NCBI GenBank assembly: GCA_017308135.1
Contig: JAFKFM010000011.1
Location: forward strand, 124,001 to 188,000
Origin: Alphaproteobacteria bacterium
Lineage (GTDB): Bacteria; Pseudomonadota; Alphaproteobacteria; CACIAM-22H2
Reading direction: 5' to 3'
DNA length: 64,000 bases
Part shown: one piece after another, positions 16,316 through 25,612 of the stretch
Layout: every line of letters begins with the position of its first letter
Numbering within the stretch: the first letter of the stretch is position 1
The notes under the pieces: model-generated
Told to the model about the DNA's origin: nothing
Database searches by the model: none
The model's input: the letters and a program-made list of their open reading frames with translations, nothing else
Translations under genes and position numbers: made by a program

Positions 16316-16969
16316 ATGCGCCTTTCGATCGTCGTCCCCGCCCTCAACGCCGAAAGATTTCTTCCCGCCTGTCTCGCGGCCTTGGGCGCGTGGGAACGGG
16401 CGGAGCGTCTTCTGGTCGATGGCGGCTCGACCGACGCGACGCAGGCTGTCGCCCGCGACCACGGCTTCCGCGTGATCGAAGCGCCGCGCGGCCGGGGCCC
16501 GCAATTGCGCGCGGGTGCGGCCGCCGCGACCGGCGATTGGCTGCTGTTCGTCCATGCCGATACGGTGTTGTCGCCGGGCTGGGTCGCGGCGGTGACGGGT
16601 TTCACGGGACAAGCGGGATATTTCCGTCTCGCCTTTGCGGGTGACGACAAGCGCGCCGCCCGCGTGGCGCGCCTCGCCAATTTCCGCGCGCGTATGTTCG
16701 GCTTGCCCTATGGCGATCAAGGCTTGTTGATCGCGCGCGATCTTTACGATCGACTCGGCGGCTATCGCGATTTGCCGCTGATGGAGGATGTCGATCTCGT
16801 CCGCCGCATCGGCGCCAAGAATTTGCGCGAACTCGACGCGGTGGCGGCGACCTCGCCCGCGCGCTACGAACGCGATGGCTGGATCCGGCGCCCGCTGCGC
16901 AATCTTTCGATCCTGGCGCTGTGGTTCCTGGGCGTGTCGCCCGAAACGCTCGCAAGGCTCTATCGATGA
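16316..16969 (+). CDS. TIGR04283-type glycosyltransferase (family 2-like)
   Basis: 217 residues, a small GT-A glycosyltransferase: LSIVVPALNAERFL at the N-terminus, VDGGSTDAT for the nucleotide site, and FVHADTVL as the DxD-like metal site. This subfamily is annotated as rSAM/selenodomain-associated transferase 2. Start ATG 16316 opens the first strand. It overlaps the next gene, the partner transferase 1, by 4 nt, so the two act together. The usual radical SAM/selenodomain partner is not adjacent, although another radical SAM gene lies 1.1 kb away. The acceptor is unknown. Confidence 0.82.
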   Translation: MRLSIVVPALNAERFLPACLAALGAWERAERLLVDGGSTDATQAVARDHGFRVIEAPRGRGPQLRAGAAAATGDWLLFVHADTVLSPGWVAAVTGFTGQAGYFRLAFAGDDKRAARVARLANFRARMFGLPYGDQGLLIARDLYDRLGGYRDLPLMEDVDLVRRIGAKNLRELDAVAATSPARYERDGWIRRPLRNLSILALWFLGVSPETLARLYR

Positions 16970-17568
16970 TCCGGCCGACGATTTTCGTTTTCGCCAAACC
17001 CGCACGGCGCGGCCGCGCCAAAACGCGGCTCGCCAAGGGCATCGGCGATGCGGCGGCGCTGGCGTTCCAGCGCGCGTGCCTTGCCGCGACGTTGCGCAAG
17101 CTTGCGCGCGGGAAGTGGCGCTTGGTGTTGTGCGTCACGCCGGATGGCGCCGCGCGGATCGGGCATTTTTGGCCGTTGCGCACGCAGCGCAAGGGCCAAG
17201 GCCGCGGCGATCTTGGCGCGCGGATGGAACGCGCGTTGATGTCGCGACGCGGCCCCGCGATCGTCGTCGGCAGCGATATTCCCGATCTGAACGCGGCGCT
17301 GGTACGCGACGCGTTCAAGAAGCTCGGCGATACCGATCTCGTGTTCGGCAAATCACGCGACGGCGGCTATTGGCTGGTCGGGTCGCGCCATGGCGGTTTG
17401 GCAAAGGGCGCGTTCAAGAACGCGCGCTGGTCCAGCGCGCACGCGCTCGCCGACACGCTGGCGAATGTGAAGCATCGGCGCGTCGCCTTCGCGGCCACAC
17501 TCGACGACGTCGACGACGCGGCCGATTATGCGCGGTGGATCAGACGGTTGCCTTCGGCTTCGACGTGA
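16966..17568 (+). CDS. TIGR04282-type transferase (DUF2064, CofC-like)
   Basis: 200 residues of the DUF2064 nucleotidyl/glycosyl-transferase-like family. The N-terminal FVFAKPARRGRAKTRLA matches the signature KxPxxGxxKTRL pattern of nucleotidyl transferases, and GSDIPDLN and GKSRDGGYWLVG complete the site. It is annotated elsewhere as rSAM/selenodomain-associated transferase 1 and is nearly always paired with the preceding gene. Start ATG 16966 overlaps the upstream stop. Its last 29 bp overlap the end of the convergent moaB. The donor and acceptor are not known. Confidence 0.82.
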   Translation: MIRPTIFVFAKPARRGRAKTRLAKGIGDAAALAFQRACLAATLRKLARGKWRLVLCVTPDGAARIGHFWPLRTQRKGQGRGDLGARMERALMSRRGPAIVVGSDIPDLNAALVRDAFKKLGDTDLVFGKSRDGGYWLVGSRHGGLAKGAFKNARWSSAHALADTLANVKHRRVAFAATLDDVDDAADYARWIRRLPSAST

Positions 17569-18097
17569 GATGTTCCTGCAAGCGCGGCATCAGCTCGACC
17601 AGATTGCAGGGGCGGAAGCGGTTGTCGAGCTGGTGCTTCAAAATCTCTTCCCACCCGTCACGGCAGGCCGACGGCGAGCCCGGAAGTGCAAACAGATACG
17701 TGCCACCGGCCACACCGCCCGTGGCGCGGCTTTGCAGCGCCGAGGTGCCGATCTTGGGAAACGAGATCATGCGGAACATCTCGCCGAAGCCGTCGATCTT
17801 CTTTTCGTAAAGCGCTTCGAAGGCTTCGGGCGTCACATCGCGGCCCGTCACGCCGGTGCCGCCGGTCGAGATCACGACGTCGATCGCCGGATCGGCGATC
17901 CAGGCTTTGAGCTTGGCTTGGATCAGGCCGATATCGTCCTTCACGATCGCGCGCGCGGCGAGCTTGTGCCCGTCGCGGGCGATCATTTCGGCCAGCGCGT
18001 TGCCCGAACGGTCGGACGCTTCGTCGCGCGTGTCCGACACGGTCAACACGGCGATATGGCAGGAAAGGAAGGGGCGGGTTTCGTCGAGCTTGGGCAT
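17540..18097 (-). CDS. moaB: molybdenum cofactor biosynthesis protein MoaB
   Basis: 185 residues of the MoaB/MogA molybdopterin-binding fold. It has AVLTVSDTRDEASDRSG at the N-terminus, the STGGTGVTGRD motif that binds molybdopterin, and GSPSACRDGWEEI near the end. It participates in adenylylation of molybdopterin during cofactor synthesis. No other moa/mog genes are adjacent, so molybdenum cofactor genes must be elsewhere. Start ATG 18097 is the first codon of the homologous region. Its 3' end overlaps the convergent TIGR04282 gene by 29 bp. Confidence 0.92.
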   Translation of the reverse strand: MPKLDETRPFLSCHIAVLTVSDTRDEASDRSGNALAEMIARDGHKLAARAIVKDDIGLIQAKLKAWIADPAIDVVISTGGTGVTGRDVTPEAFEALYEKKIDGFGEMFRMISFPKIGTSALQSRATGGVAGGTYLFALPGSPSACRDGWEEILKHQLDNRFRPCNLVELMPRLQEHLTSKPKATV

Positions 18098-18128
18098 GGG
18101 ACGAATCTAATCCGCCCGGCCGCACTTG

Positions 18129-20033
18129 TCAGCGGCGCTGGATCTGCTCGGCCGTCTGCTCGAGATCGTTCGCCGGCACCACGCGCGCGGCGCGCTGCGG
18201 GACGGCGTAAAGCGGCCATTGGCCCTCGGCCAACTGGTCGAGCGACGGTGTGGCCTGGCCCAGGCGTTCCGAATACATCCAGTAGGAGTAGAGCAAGCGC
18301 GTGATGAATTGCCGCGTCTCGGCCGAGGGCAGGCTTTCGATGAACAGCAGCGCGTCCTCGCGCGTTTCGCCGCGCTGATCCTGCATCCGCTTCCATTTGG
18401 AAAGATTGCCCGGCCCGCCGTTATAGGCGGCGGCGAGGCGCGTAAGCTCGCCTTCGATCAGCGGATCTTCCAGCAGCGCCTTGATGTAGCGCTGGCCGAG
18501 CGTGATGTTGGTCTCGGGCTCGTACAGCTTATCGAGCTGCCCGCGCAGCGAGGCACCATTCATCATGCCGGCCGTCCCCGGCATCAACTGCATTAGGCCG
18601 CGCGCCCCGGCGGGGCTGATCGCGCGCGGGTTGAAGCCGGATTCGATGCGCATGAAGGCGAAGACCAACGCAGGGTCGATCTCGAACCCGCCTTCGGGAC
18701 GCCAATGCGGCACGGGATAGTTGGCGCCGTCGTAGCGCCGCCCGTCGATGTCGTTGAGCTCGCGGGCGAGGCGCATGGCGAGGCCCGGCATATTGGCGCG
18801 CATCGCGACGGCGAGTGCGGCTTGCGAGAGCTGCAACCCGCCGCGGCCCAGCACCAAGCGCAGCTCGGCTTCCGCGCGGCGATCCTCGTCGATTTGCAGA
18901 AGTGCAAAGGCGCGCGACGCCGCCGGGAATTTCTTGAGCTGGGCGAGATCTTCGGGGCCCAGCGGCGGGGGATTCCAGTTGAGGCCGGTATCGATGCCAA
19001 GGGCCCGCGCCGCGAGCGAGCCATAGAACGTGCGCGGATTTTCGGCCGCCTGGGTCAGCCAGAAATTATAGATCTCGGGCTTGCGGTCGTGCAGATGGGC
19101 GCGTGCCGCCCAGAAGGCGCCGGCGGCTTGGTCCCAGGCGGGCGTGTTCGGCAGGCGGTTCAGCGCTTCGAAATGCTGAGCCGCCCGGCCATAACGCTGC
19201 TGGCGGAACTCGGCGAGGCCGGCGATCCAATGCGCACGTGGTACCGAAGCGCCCGAGCGGCGCGCGGCATCGCCCGCCAGGGCGATCGCCTTGCGATCGT
19301 CGCCGCGCATGAACCAGCCCGAGGCGAGCTGGGCGCGGTAATGGTCGATTTCCGCGACCGACAGAAGATTTTGGGTGTCGCGGCCGGACAACTCGCGCTC
19401 GACGCGCTCGAAATGCCCGTCGGAAATCCACTTGGCGAAGCGCCCGCGCAATTGCGCCGCCCCCGGCGCGGTCGAGCGCATCGGCGGCGTGCGGCCCAGG
19501 CCCGGCCCCAGATCGTCGGCCCCCGCGCGTTCGGTAAAGGATTCGCCGACCGGGCGATTGAGCTTGGCGTTACGCGGGGCCCGGCGCTGGGCCAGCGCAT
19601 GGATCGCCGGCGCGTCGGGATTGTCGTTGAACTCGCGCAGCCAGGCCGACAATTCCTCGTGGCTCGAACGGTGATGGCGGCCCAAGTAACGCTCGGCCAG
19701 GACATGGCCGGCCAGCGAACGGTCTTTCACCTGGCGCAACGCGGCGTCGGCGGCGGCGGCATCGCCGCGTTCCTGGGCGGCGAAGGCGGCGCGGTAATGT
19801 TTGGCGTCGGCTTCCGACAGCGGGCGCGGCAAATCGGTCGCGCGCTCAGGCGCCAGATCGGCGCGCGGTAGCGACGCGGTCTCGGTGCCGGCATTGGCGC
19901 GGGCGGCGCGGGTCTGTTGGGCGGAAAGTTCGCCGCCGAAGAGCGTCACCCCGACGAGCGCCACGAGCGCCGTCTTGAGGATTGCCCGATGGCTTGCTGC
20001 CAATCGGCAAATATAGGTGCGCGAATTCGGCAT
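18129..20033 (-). CDS. soluble lytic murein transglycosylase
   Basis: 634 residues. An N-terminal signal peptide (ALVALVGVTLFGGELSA, about residues 22-38) is followed by a long helical superhelix of the Slt70 type with TPR-like repeats. A C-terminal SLT domain contains the catalytic glutamate in FMRIESGFNPRAIS, then GARGLMQLMPGTA and AAYNGGPGN. It cleaves the MurNAc-GlcNAc bond in peptidoglycan in the periplasm. The length is close to that of Slt. It lies downstream of the uracil-DNA glycosylase gene on the same strand, with a 102-bp AT-rich gap, so it probably has its own promoter there. Confidence 0.93.
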   Translation of the reverse strand: MPNSRTYICRLAASHRAILKTALVALVGVTLFGGELSAQQTRAARANAGTETASLPRADLAPERATDLPRPLSEADAKHYRAAFAAQERGDAAAADAALRQVKDRSLAGHVLAERYLGRHHRSSHEELSAWLREFNDNPDAPAIHALAQRRAPRNAKLNRPVGESFTERAGADDLGPGLGRTPPMRSTAPGAAQLRGRFAKWISDGHFERVERELSGRDTQNLLSVAEIDHYRAQLASGWFMRGDDRKAIALAGDAARRSGASVPRAHWIAGLAEFRQQRYGRAAQHFEALNRLPNTPAWDQAAGAFWAARAHLHDRKPEIYNFWLTQAAENPRTFYGSLAARALGIDTGLNWNPPPLGPEDLAQLKKFPAASRAFALLQIDEDRRAEAELRLVLGRGGLQLSQAALAVAMRANMPGLAMRLARELNDIDGRRYDGANYPVPHWRPEGGFEIDPALVFAFMRIESGFNPRAISPAGARGLMQLMPGTAGMMNGASLRGQLDKLYEPETNITLGQRYIKALLEDPLIEGELTRLAAAYNGGPGNLSKWKRMQDQRGETREDALLFIESLPSAETRQFITRLLYSYWMYSERLGQATPSLDQLAEGQWPLYAVPQRAARVVPANDLEQTAEQIQRR

Positions 20034-20135
20034 GCTGAGGGGCTAAAAAGCAGGATTTGCCGCCCCCGGCAAGGAAAAATCTTAGATTTTCCACAGATTT
20101 AGTTCAAAGTTATTGTGCCTATATTTACTTGGTCA

Positions 20136-20939
20136 TTATTTGGAAAGCATTTGTATTCTTTGCTTCAACGACAATAAATCGCGCCACGAATCCCTTTTTT
20201 GTGCCGGGGTCCGCAACAAATACGCCGGATGGAAAATTGGTAACGCGGGGATGGGGGCTTTCAGGCCCGGCGAGCTGTACTCGCGCCATTTACCGCGCAT
20301 CCGGATGATGCCGTCGGTCGTGCCCAGCAGCGTCTTGGTCGAGATATTCCCAACCAAAACAAGGATTTGCGGGTTAACGAGCTCGATTTGCCGGCGGATG
20401 AAGGGCTCGCAGGCGGCGATCTCGGCGGCCGTGGGCGTGCGGTTGGCGGGCGGGCGCCAGGGGATCACATTGGCGATATAGGCGTTGGTATTCCGGTCCA
20501 GCCCGATGAACCCGATCATCCGGTCGAGGAGCTGGCCGGAGACCCCGACGAACGGTTTGCCCTGGCGGTCCTCGTCGGCCCCCGGCGCCTCGCCCACGAA
20601 CATGATCTTCGCCGCAGGGTTCCCGTCGGCGAAACACAGATTGGTCGCGGTGGCCTTCAATGGGCAGCCGTCGAACTTGGCCAGCGCCTCACGCAGTTCG
20701 TCGAGGGTGTTGGCGGCCGCCGCCGCATCGCGGGCGGAGATCACCGCCTGGGCGGCCGGGACCGGGGCCGCGATCGCCGGGCTCGTGACCGGGGCAACGA
20801 CGCGCATCGCCGGGGCCGTGCGGGCGGGGGCCGGCATTTCCACCGGCGGCGGGGCGGAAAAACGATCGACCGGCGCCTCGGCGATCGCCTCGTCGGCGCC
20901 GAGTTCGACCAGGTAACGGAGGGCGGCCAGATCGTCCAT
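20136..20939 (-). CDS. uracil-DNA glycosylase, family 4 type
   Basis: 267 residues. The first 75 or so are a Pro/Ala-rich linker; the rest is a family-4 Fe-S uracil-DNA glycosylase with [15 protein letters not shown] as the catalytic motif, [13 protein letters not shown], and [14 protein letters not shown] at the end. Cysteines in [13 protein letters not shown] and AACEPF are the probable cluster ligands. It removes uracil from DNA. The final codons lie in a clearly AT-rich stretch (about 20100-20230) unlike the rest of the gene. It is divergent from the ETF-ubiquinone oxidoreductase gene, 54 bp away. Confidence 0.92.
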   Translation of the reverse strand: MDDLAALRYLVELGADEAIAEAPVDRFSAPPPVEMPAPARTAPAMRVVAPVTSPAIAAPVPAAQAVISARDAAAAANTLDELREALAKFDGCPLKATATNLCFADGNPAAKIMFVGEAPGADEDRQGKPFVGVSGQLLDRMIGFIGLDRNTNAYIANVIPWRPPANRTPTAAEIAACEPFIRRQIELVNPQILVLVGNISTKTLLGTTDGIIRMRGKWREYSSPGLKAPIPALPIFHPAYLLRTPAQKRDSWRDLLSLKQRIQMLSK

Positions 20940-20993
20940 TGCGGCCGGACACTAGCATGATTATGACGTTCGCCAGACTCGAGGAGTAAGCCC

Positions 20994-22640
20994 GTGACGA
21001 CCAGCCAGCGCCCCGACCGCGAACGCATGGATTACGACGTGGCCATCGTGGGGGCGGGGCCGTCGGGCCTGGCCGCCGCGATCCGCCTCAAACAGCTTTC
21101 CGCCGAAAAGGGCCGCGAGATTTCGGTCTGCGTGCTGGAAAAGGGCTCGGAGGTCGGCGCGCATATCCTGTCGGGCGCGGTGCTGGAACCGCGCGCGTTG
21201 AACGAGCTGATCCCCGATTGGAAGGAAAAGGGCGCGCCGCTGAACACGCCGGCGACGGAAGACCGCTTCCTGTTCCTGACCAAGAAGCGCGCGATCCGTT
21301 TGCCGACCCCGCCGCAGATGCATAACGAGGGCAACTACATCGTCTCCCTCGGCAATGTGTGCCGGTGGCTCGCGACGCAGGCCGAAGAACTGGGTGTGGA
21401 AATCTTCCCGGGCTTTGCGGCCGCCGAAACGTTGTTCGAAGACGGGCGCGTGTGCGGCATCGCCACGGGCGATATGGGTATTGGCAAGGACGGTCAGCGC
21501 ACGGCGAATTTCACGCCGGGCGTGGAAATCCATGCGCGCCTCACCGTTTTCGCGGAAGGTGTACGCGGCTCATTGTCGAAAGCGCTGATCGAAAAATTCG
21601 ATTTGCGCAAAGATGCGCAGCCGCAGACCTACGGGATCGGCATCAAAGAGCTTTGGGAGATCGATCCCGCCAAGCATCACGCGGGCCGCATCATCCACAC
21701 GGTCGGCTGGCCGCTGGATTTCGAGACCTATGGCGGCTCGTTCCTCTATCACCTGGAGAACAACCAGGTTGCCGTCGGCTACGTGATCGGGCTCGACTAC
21801 AAGAACCCGTATCTGTCGCCGTTCGAGGAATTCCAGCGCTTCAAGACCCATCCCGCGATCCGCCCGATCTTCGAAGGGGGCAGGCGCATCGCTTACGGCG
21901 CGCGCGCCATCAACGAAGGCGGCTTGCAGTCGATCCCCGAATTGGTGATGCCGGGGGCGGCGATCATCGGCTGCTCGGCGGGCTTCGTGAACGTGCCCAA
22001 GATCAAGGGCAGCCACACGGCGATGAAGTCGGGCATGCTGCTCGCCGAAGCGGCGTTCGAAGCGCTCGCGACCGAGGGGCCGGTCGGCACGCTCGACGCG
22101 TATCCCGCCGCCGTCAAAGCCAGCTGGATCTGGGAAGAGCTGTCGGCCGTGCGCAATATCCGCCCCGGTTTCACCAAGGGCTTGGTCGTCGGCATGGCCA
22201 ATGGCGCGCTCGAAACCTATGTGCTGCGCGGCAAAGGCCCGTGGACGCTGAAGCACCACCCCGACAACGAATCCTTGCGTCCCGCCGCCGCCAGCACGCC
22301 GATCGAGTATCCCAAGCCGGACGGAAAAGTGTCGTTCGATCGGTTGTCGTCGGTGTTCCTGTCGAACACCAATCACGAGGAAAATCAGCCCGCACATTTG
22401 ACGCTGAAGGATGCGTCGGTGCCGGTCGCCGTCAATCTCGCGCTCTACGACGCGCCCGAGCAGCGCTATTGCCCGGCGGGCGTCTACGAAATCGTGCGCG
22501 AAGGTGCGGCCGCCCCGCGCTTGCAGATCAACGCGCAGAACTGCGTTCACTGCAAAACCTGCGACATCAAAGACCCGACGCAGAACATCGTCTGGGTCGT
22601 GCCCGAAGGCGGCGGCGGCCCGAATTATCCGAATATGTGA
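20994..22640 (+). CDS. electron transfer flavoprotein-ubiquinone oxidoreductase
   Basis: 548 residues, the expected bacterial size. The FAD-binding start is [17 protein letters not shown], with a second nucleotide-contacting segment [14 protein letters not shown]. The C-terminal 4Fe-4S ferredoxin-like domain uses a cysteine near 493 and CVHCKTC at 517-523, ending GGGGPNY as in all ETF-QO proteins. It moves electrons from electron transfer flavoprotein (fatty and amino acid oxidation) to ubiquinone at the membrane. The start is GTG 20994 with a GAGGAG site 7 nt upstream. It is a single gene; the ETF subunits are not in the window. Confidence 0.96.
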   Translation: MTTSQRPDRERMDYDVAIVGAGPSGLAAAIRLKQLSAEKGREISVCVLEKGSEVGAHILSGAVLEPRALNELIPDWKEKGAPLNTPATEDRFLFLTKKRAIRLPTPPQMHNEGNYIVSLGNVCRWLATQAEELGVEIFPGFAAAETLFEDGRVCGIATGDMGIGKDGQRTANFTPGVEIHARLTVFAEGVRGSLSKALIEKFDLRKDAQPQTYGIGIKELWEIDPAKHHAGRIIHTVGWPLDFETYGGSFLYHLENNQVAVGYVIGLDYKNPYLSPFEEFQRFKTHPAIRPIFEGGRRIAYGARAINEGGLQSIPELVMPGAAIIGCSAGFVNVPKIKGSHTAMKSGMLLAEAAFEALATEGPVGTLDAYPAAVKASWIWEELSAVRNIRPGFTKGLVVGMANGALETYVLRGKGPWTLKHHPDNESLRPAAASTPIEYPKPDGKVSFDRLSSVFLSNTNHEENQPAHLTLKDASVPVAVNLALYDAPEQRYCPAGVYEIVREGAAAPRLQINAQNCVHCKTCDIKDPTQNIVWVVPEGGGGPNYPNM

Positions 22641-22653
22641 CGCGCGTTTGCGC

Positions 22654-22736
22654 GTCACCCCGGCCGAGCGAAAGCGAGAGCCGGGGTCTCGAGATCCCGG
22701 GTCGCGCGCGACGCGGTCGCGCTTGCCCGGGATGAC
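22654..22736. repeat. dispersed structured intergenic repeat, copy B
   Basis: An 83-bp element in the convergent gap between the ETF-QO and DUF2125 genes. The first hairpin pairs CCCCGGC with GCCGGGG around GAGCGAAAGCGAG. The second pairs ATCCCGGG with CCCGGGAT around an inner stem GCGCGAC/GTCGCGC. Stem bases differ from copy A but remain paired. Confidence 0.85.
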
Positions 22737-22738
22737 GA

Positions 22739-23773
22739 TTACTCGTCCAACTTCAGCGGCGGCACGCGCATCACCGGCACGCGCTGCACGACCAAGCGGC
22801 CGTCTTGCGACGCGACCGGCACTTGCACGGAGCCGTCGTTGCTGCCGCCCGTGCGGCCTAAAAAGCCGAGGCCGATTTTCAGGATCGCCGCCGGGCCGGG
22901 CTCGATGATCTGGGCCGCTTGCAGCGCGTCGATCGTTTCGCGCCAGCCCGCGACGCGGATCGTGCCCGCACCGAGCGGCCGGTCCTGATCGTCCAGCGCC
23001 AGCGTGCCTTCGGCCGTGAGATGCGCCGGGCCCCAATCGAGGCCGAGAAGTTTGATCTCCAGCGTGCCGCCATCGTCGCGCCACGCGCGCAAGGCGGGGC
23101 CGAGTTTGGTTTCCCGTCCGACAATGCTTCCCTTCACATTGCCGACGAATTCCGCGCGCGCGATGTCGCGGCCCAAAGCGGGGACCGGTTCGATCAAACG
23201 CACGCCCAACGCCAGAAGCCGCAGGTCCAGCGTGTCGGCCCGATGATCGGGATTGGCCGGGCGGTTGGGCGAGAGCGTCGCGTCGAGCTTGCGCATCGAC
23301 AGCGGCGCCGAGCCGTCGATCGTCGCTTCCAGCGCTTCGAAATCGAGAATCAGCGACGCGACCTTGCCGCTTTCGTCGAATGTGATCGTCGCGTCGGGCC
23401 GCGCGGCGCGAAGCGCGATTTTGGTTTCGAGATCGCCCGCACCGAACGATGCTTCTTGCGCGCCGGGCAAGCGCACGCGCAATTCGCGCAAATTCCACGG
23501 GTCGAGCGATGCGGTGAGGCGTTCGCCCGACCAACTCCACGCGGACGGGCCCGCCCCGGCGGCGCGGGGCTTGTCGACATTGGCGCGCCAACCGAACGGC
23601 CAGCCTTTGATGTCGAGCTGATCCCATTCCAGCGTCACGCCCGACTGGGCTTGGGCCGTGCGCCATGTCTCGATCCGGCGCAGGATATTCTGCGCCGTGA
23701 CCATCCAGAACACGGTCCACAGAAAGACGATTGCGATTCCCGCATAGGCGAAGTGCTTGGCGTAGCGTTTCAT
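22739..23773 (-). CDS. DUF2125 domain-containing protein
   Basis: 344 residues, matching the alphaproteobacterial DUF2125 family. One N-terminal membrane segment (AYAGIAIVFLWTVFWMV, about residues 9-26) is followed by a large beta-rich periplasmic domain with DIKGWPFGWRANV, a hallmark of the family, and later GLDWGPAHLTAEG. No catalytic motif is visible. AsmA-like or lipid-transfer-like roles have been suggested only by fold. Start ATG 23773 opens the anchor. It is divergent from an EamA transporter gene, 36 bp apart. Confidence 0.82.
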   Translation of the reverse strand: MKRYAKHFAYAGIAIVFLWTVFWMVTAQNILRRIETWRTAQAQSGVTLEWDQLDIKGWPFGWRANVDKPRAAGAGPSAWSWSGERLTASLDPWNLRELRVRLPGAQEASFGAGDLETKIALRAARPDATITFDESGKVASLILDFEALEATIDGSAPLSMRKLDATLSPNRPANPDHRADTLDLRLLALGVRLIEPVPALGRDIARAEFVGNVKGSIVGRETKLGPALRAWRDDGGTLEIKLLGLDWGPAHLTAEGTLALDDQDRPLGAGTIRVAGWRETIDALQAAQIIEPGPAAILKIGLGFLGRTGGSNDGSVQVPVASQDGRLVVQRVPVMRVPPLKLDE

Positions 23774-23809
23774 GCGGCCATTTATAGGCTATGGTCCGCG
23801 CGCTTCGCG

Positions 23810-24655
23810 ATGGCCCATCTCGTTCCCCTCGTTTTCGTGGCGCTTTGGTCGACCGGCTTCATCGGGTCGAAGGCCGGGCTGCCTTATATTGAACCGCTGA
23901 CCTTCCTGGTCGTGCGCTTCGCGATCGCGACACCGCTATTCGTCGCGTGGTCGCTGGCGGTGCGTGCCCCCTGGCCGCGCGGCCGGCAAGCCTTCCATGT
24001 CGCGGTGGTGGGTGCGGCATTGCACGGCGTCTATCTGGGCGGCGTATTCGTGTCGATTTCCTGGAGCCTGCCCGCCGGGTTGTCGGCGCTGATCGTCGGC
24101 CTGCAACCTTTGCTGACCGCCGCGATCATCCGGGCGTTGGGCGAAGCCGTGACGCCCCGCCAATGGCTGGGCCTCGGTCTCGGCTTCGTCGGCGTGGGCG
24201 CGGTGTTGTGGGAGAAACTGGGTTTCGAAGGCATTCCCCTGGTCGCGGTGTGGCCTTCGGTGATCGGGCTGTTCGGCATCACCTTCGGCACGCTTTACCA
24301 GCAGCGTTTCTGCCGCAACGTGAACCTCGCGACCGGCGGGGTGATCCAGTACGCGGCGGCGACCTTGGTGCTGGTCGGGCCGATGTTCGCCTTCGAAACC
24401 CGAATCATCGACTGGACGCCCCAGCTCGTGGGGGCGCTCGCCTGGCTGATCCTGGTCCTGTCGATGGGGGCGATTTCGCTGCTGATGCTGCTCGCCCGGC
24501 ACGGGGCGGCGGCCCAGACGGCCAGCCTTTTCTACCTCGTCCCGCCGACCACGGCGCTGATGGCCTGGGTTTTGTTCGGCGAGGTTTTAGGATTTCTCGC
24601 GTTGGCGGGCATGGCGCTGACGGCGTTTGGCGTCTATCTTGTCCGCAAGAGTTGA
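23810..24655 (+). CDS. EamA-family (DMT) transporter
   Basis: 281 residues with about ten transmembrane helices in two EamA repeats. The N-terminal repeat begins FVALWSTGFIGSKAGLPYIEP split across the first helix and loop, and the second begins near GVIQYAAATLVLVGP. Family members export amino acids, purines or other metabolites. Start ATG 23810 is just before the first helix. ChaC follows after 6 nt, so the two are co-transcribed; a link to glutathione or amino acid export is possible but only by neighbourhood. Confidence 0.88.
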   Translation: MAHLVPLVFVALWSTGFIGSKAGLPYIEPLTFLVVRFAIATPLFVAWSLAVRAPWPRGRQAFHVAVVGAALHGVYLGGVFVSISWSLPAGLSALIVGLQPLLTAAIIRALGEAVTPRQWLGLGLGFVGVGAVLWEKLGFEGIPLVAVWPSVIGLFGITFGTLYQQRFCRNVNLATGGVIQYAAATLVLVGPMFAFETRIIDWTPQLVGALAWLILVLSMGAISLLMLLARHGAAAQTASLFYLVPPTTALMAWVLFGEVLGFLALAGMALTAFGVYLVRKS

Positions 24656-24661
24656 CCCGCG

Positions 24662-25258
24662 ATGCCATCGACATTGACGCAAACCCGCCCGCGCACGGGC
24701 AAGATCCCGGACTGTGAAGGCTGTCCGCCGCCGCCCGACACGGCGGATTTCTGGCTCTTCGCCTATGGGTCGCTGATCTGGGACCCGGGCTTTCCCTATG
24801 AAGAGGCGCGGCCGGCGAAGCTGATGGGCTTCCACCGCGCCTTTTGTCTTTATTCGACGCGCTATCGCGGCACGCCGGAAAAGCCCGGCCTGGTGCTGGG
24901 TCTCGACAAGGGCGGCTCGTGCCGGGGCATTGCCTATCGCGTGGCGAACGAACATCGCGAAACCACGATGGCCTATCTGTGGGACCGGGAAATGCTGAAC
25001 CGGTCCTATCACTGCATGGATTTGTCGATCACCTTGCAGGACGGACGCGAGGTCGTGGCGCGAACCTTCGTGATCGATCGCGACGGCCAATCCTATGCCG
25101 GCAAGCTGCCGCTGGAAGATGCCGCGCGAATCATCCGCGACGCGCATGGCCAGCGCGGGGCGAACGCGGCCTATCTCGCCAACACGGTCGAGCATCTCGA
25201 ACGTCTGGGCCTACATGACCGGCGCTTGGCGGCGCTGTTGGCGGCGGTACGCGCCTAA
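24662..25258 (+). CDS. chaC: gamma-glutamylcyclotransferase, ChaC family
   Basis: 198 residues. The ChaC fold is marked by FAYGSLIWDPG (substrate-binding YGSLxW loop), a central GLVLGLDKGGSCRGIAYRV stretch, and the MAYLWDREML helix. It degrades glutathione to 5-oxoproline and Cys-Gly in the cytoplasm. The expected catalytic glutamate falls in the helix after the RGIAYRV strand but was not confirmed by alignment. Start ATG 24662 lies 6 nt after the transporter stop. Two unknown genes follow on the same strand. Confidence 0.9.
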   Translation: MPSTLTQTRPRTGKIPDCEGCPPPPDTADFWLFAYGSLIWDPGFPYEEARPAKLMGFHRAFCLYSTRYRGTPEKPGLVLGLDKGGSCRGIAYRVANEHRETTMAYLWDREMLNRSYHCMDLSITLQDGREVVARTFVIDRDGQSYAGKLPLEDAARIIRDAHGQRGANAAYLANTVEHLERLGLHDRRLAALLAAVRA

Positions 25259-25309
25259 CGCTTGTGACTCTTGCCCGTTTCGCCCTTTCGGGGGAGAGTC
25301 GGGGCCGCG

Positions 25310-25609
25310 ATGAAATTCCTCGAAGACTACCGCTCGCCCACCGACGGCGAAATCAAGGAACTGACGCTCGAGGAAGCGGAGCGTATCGACGCGCTCAACA
25401 AGGAAATCCATCTGCGCAACCGGCTGCTCGTGCACAACGCGCGCGCCGTCCTGCAGGAAGTCGATCCGGCCGCGAAAGTATTGAAGACGATCGACGCCCC
25501 CGCGCCGCCCGTCCTCTACGCGCGGGTCATTCAGTTGTTGGGCGAACGCGGTGCGGCGGCGGCCGAACGCGTCGCGGCCGCGGCGGCGGCGAAGAAGCCG
25601 AAGAGTTAG
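25310..25609 (+). CDS. hypothetical protein, 99 residues, charged helix then Ala/Lys tail
   Basis: I do not recognise this protein. It begins MKFLEDYRSPTDGEIKELT, is strongly acidic and helical through ALNKEIHLRNRLL, and ends with an AAAERVAAAAAAKKPKS tail. No membrane segment or metal motif is present. ATG 25310 is favoured over a TTG at 25271 because the family-like helix starts there and GGGGGAGAG lies a little upstream. It is followed after 3 nt by another unknown gene, so the two probably function together. Confidence 0.5.
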   Translation: MKFLEDYRSPTDGEIKELTLEEAERIDALNKEIHLRNRLLVHNARAVLQEVDPAAKVLKTIDAPAPPVLYARVIQLLGERGAAAAERVAAAAAAKKPKS

Positions 25610-25612
25610 GCC

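Noticed and set aside
20070..20100. GGAAAAATCT/AGATTTTCC palindrome as a terminator of the glycosylase gene
   Set aside because: The arms nearly touch, leaving no workable loop, and there is no T-run in the right place; it is simply AT-rich intergenic sequence.
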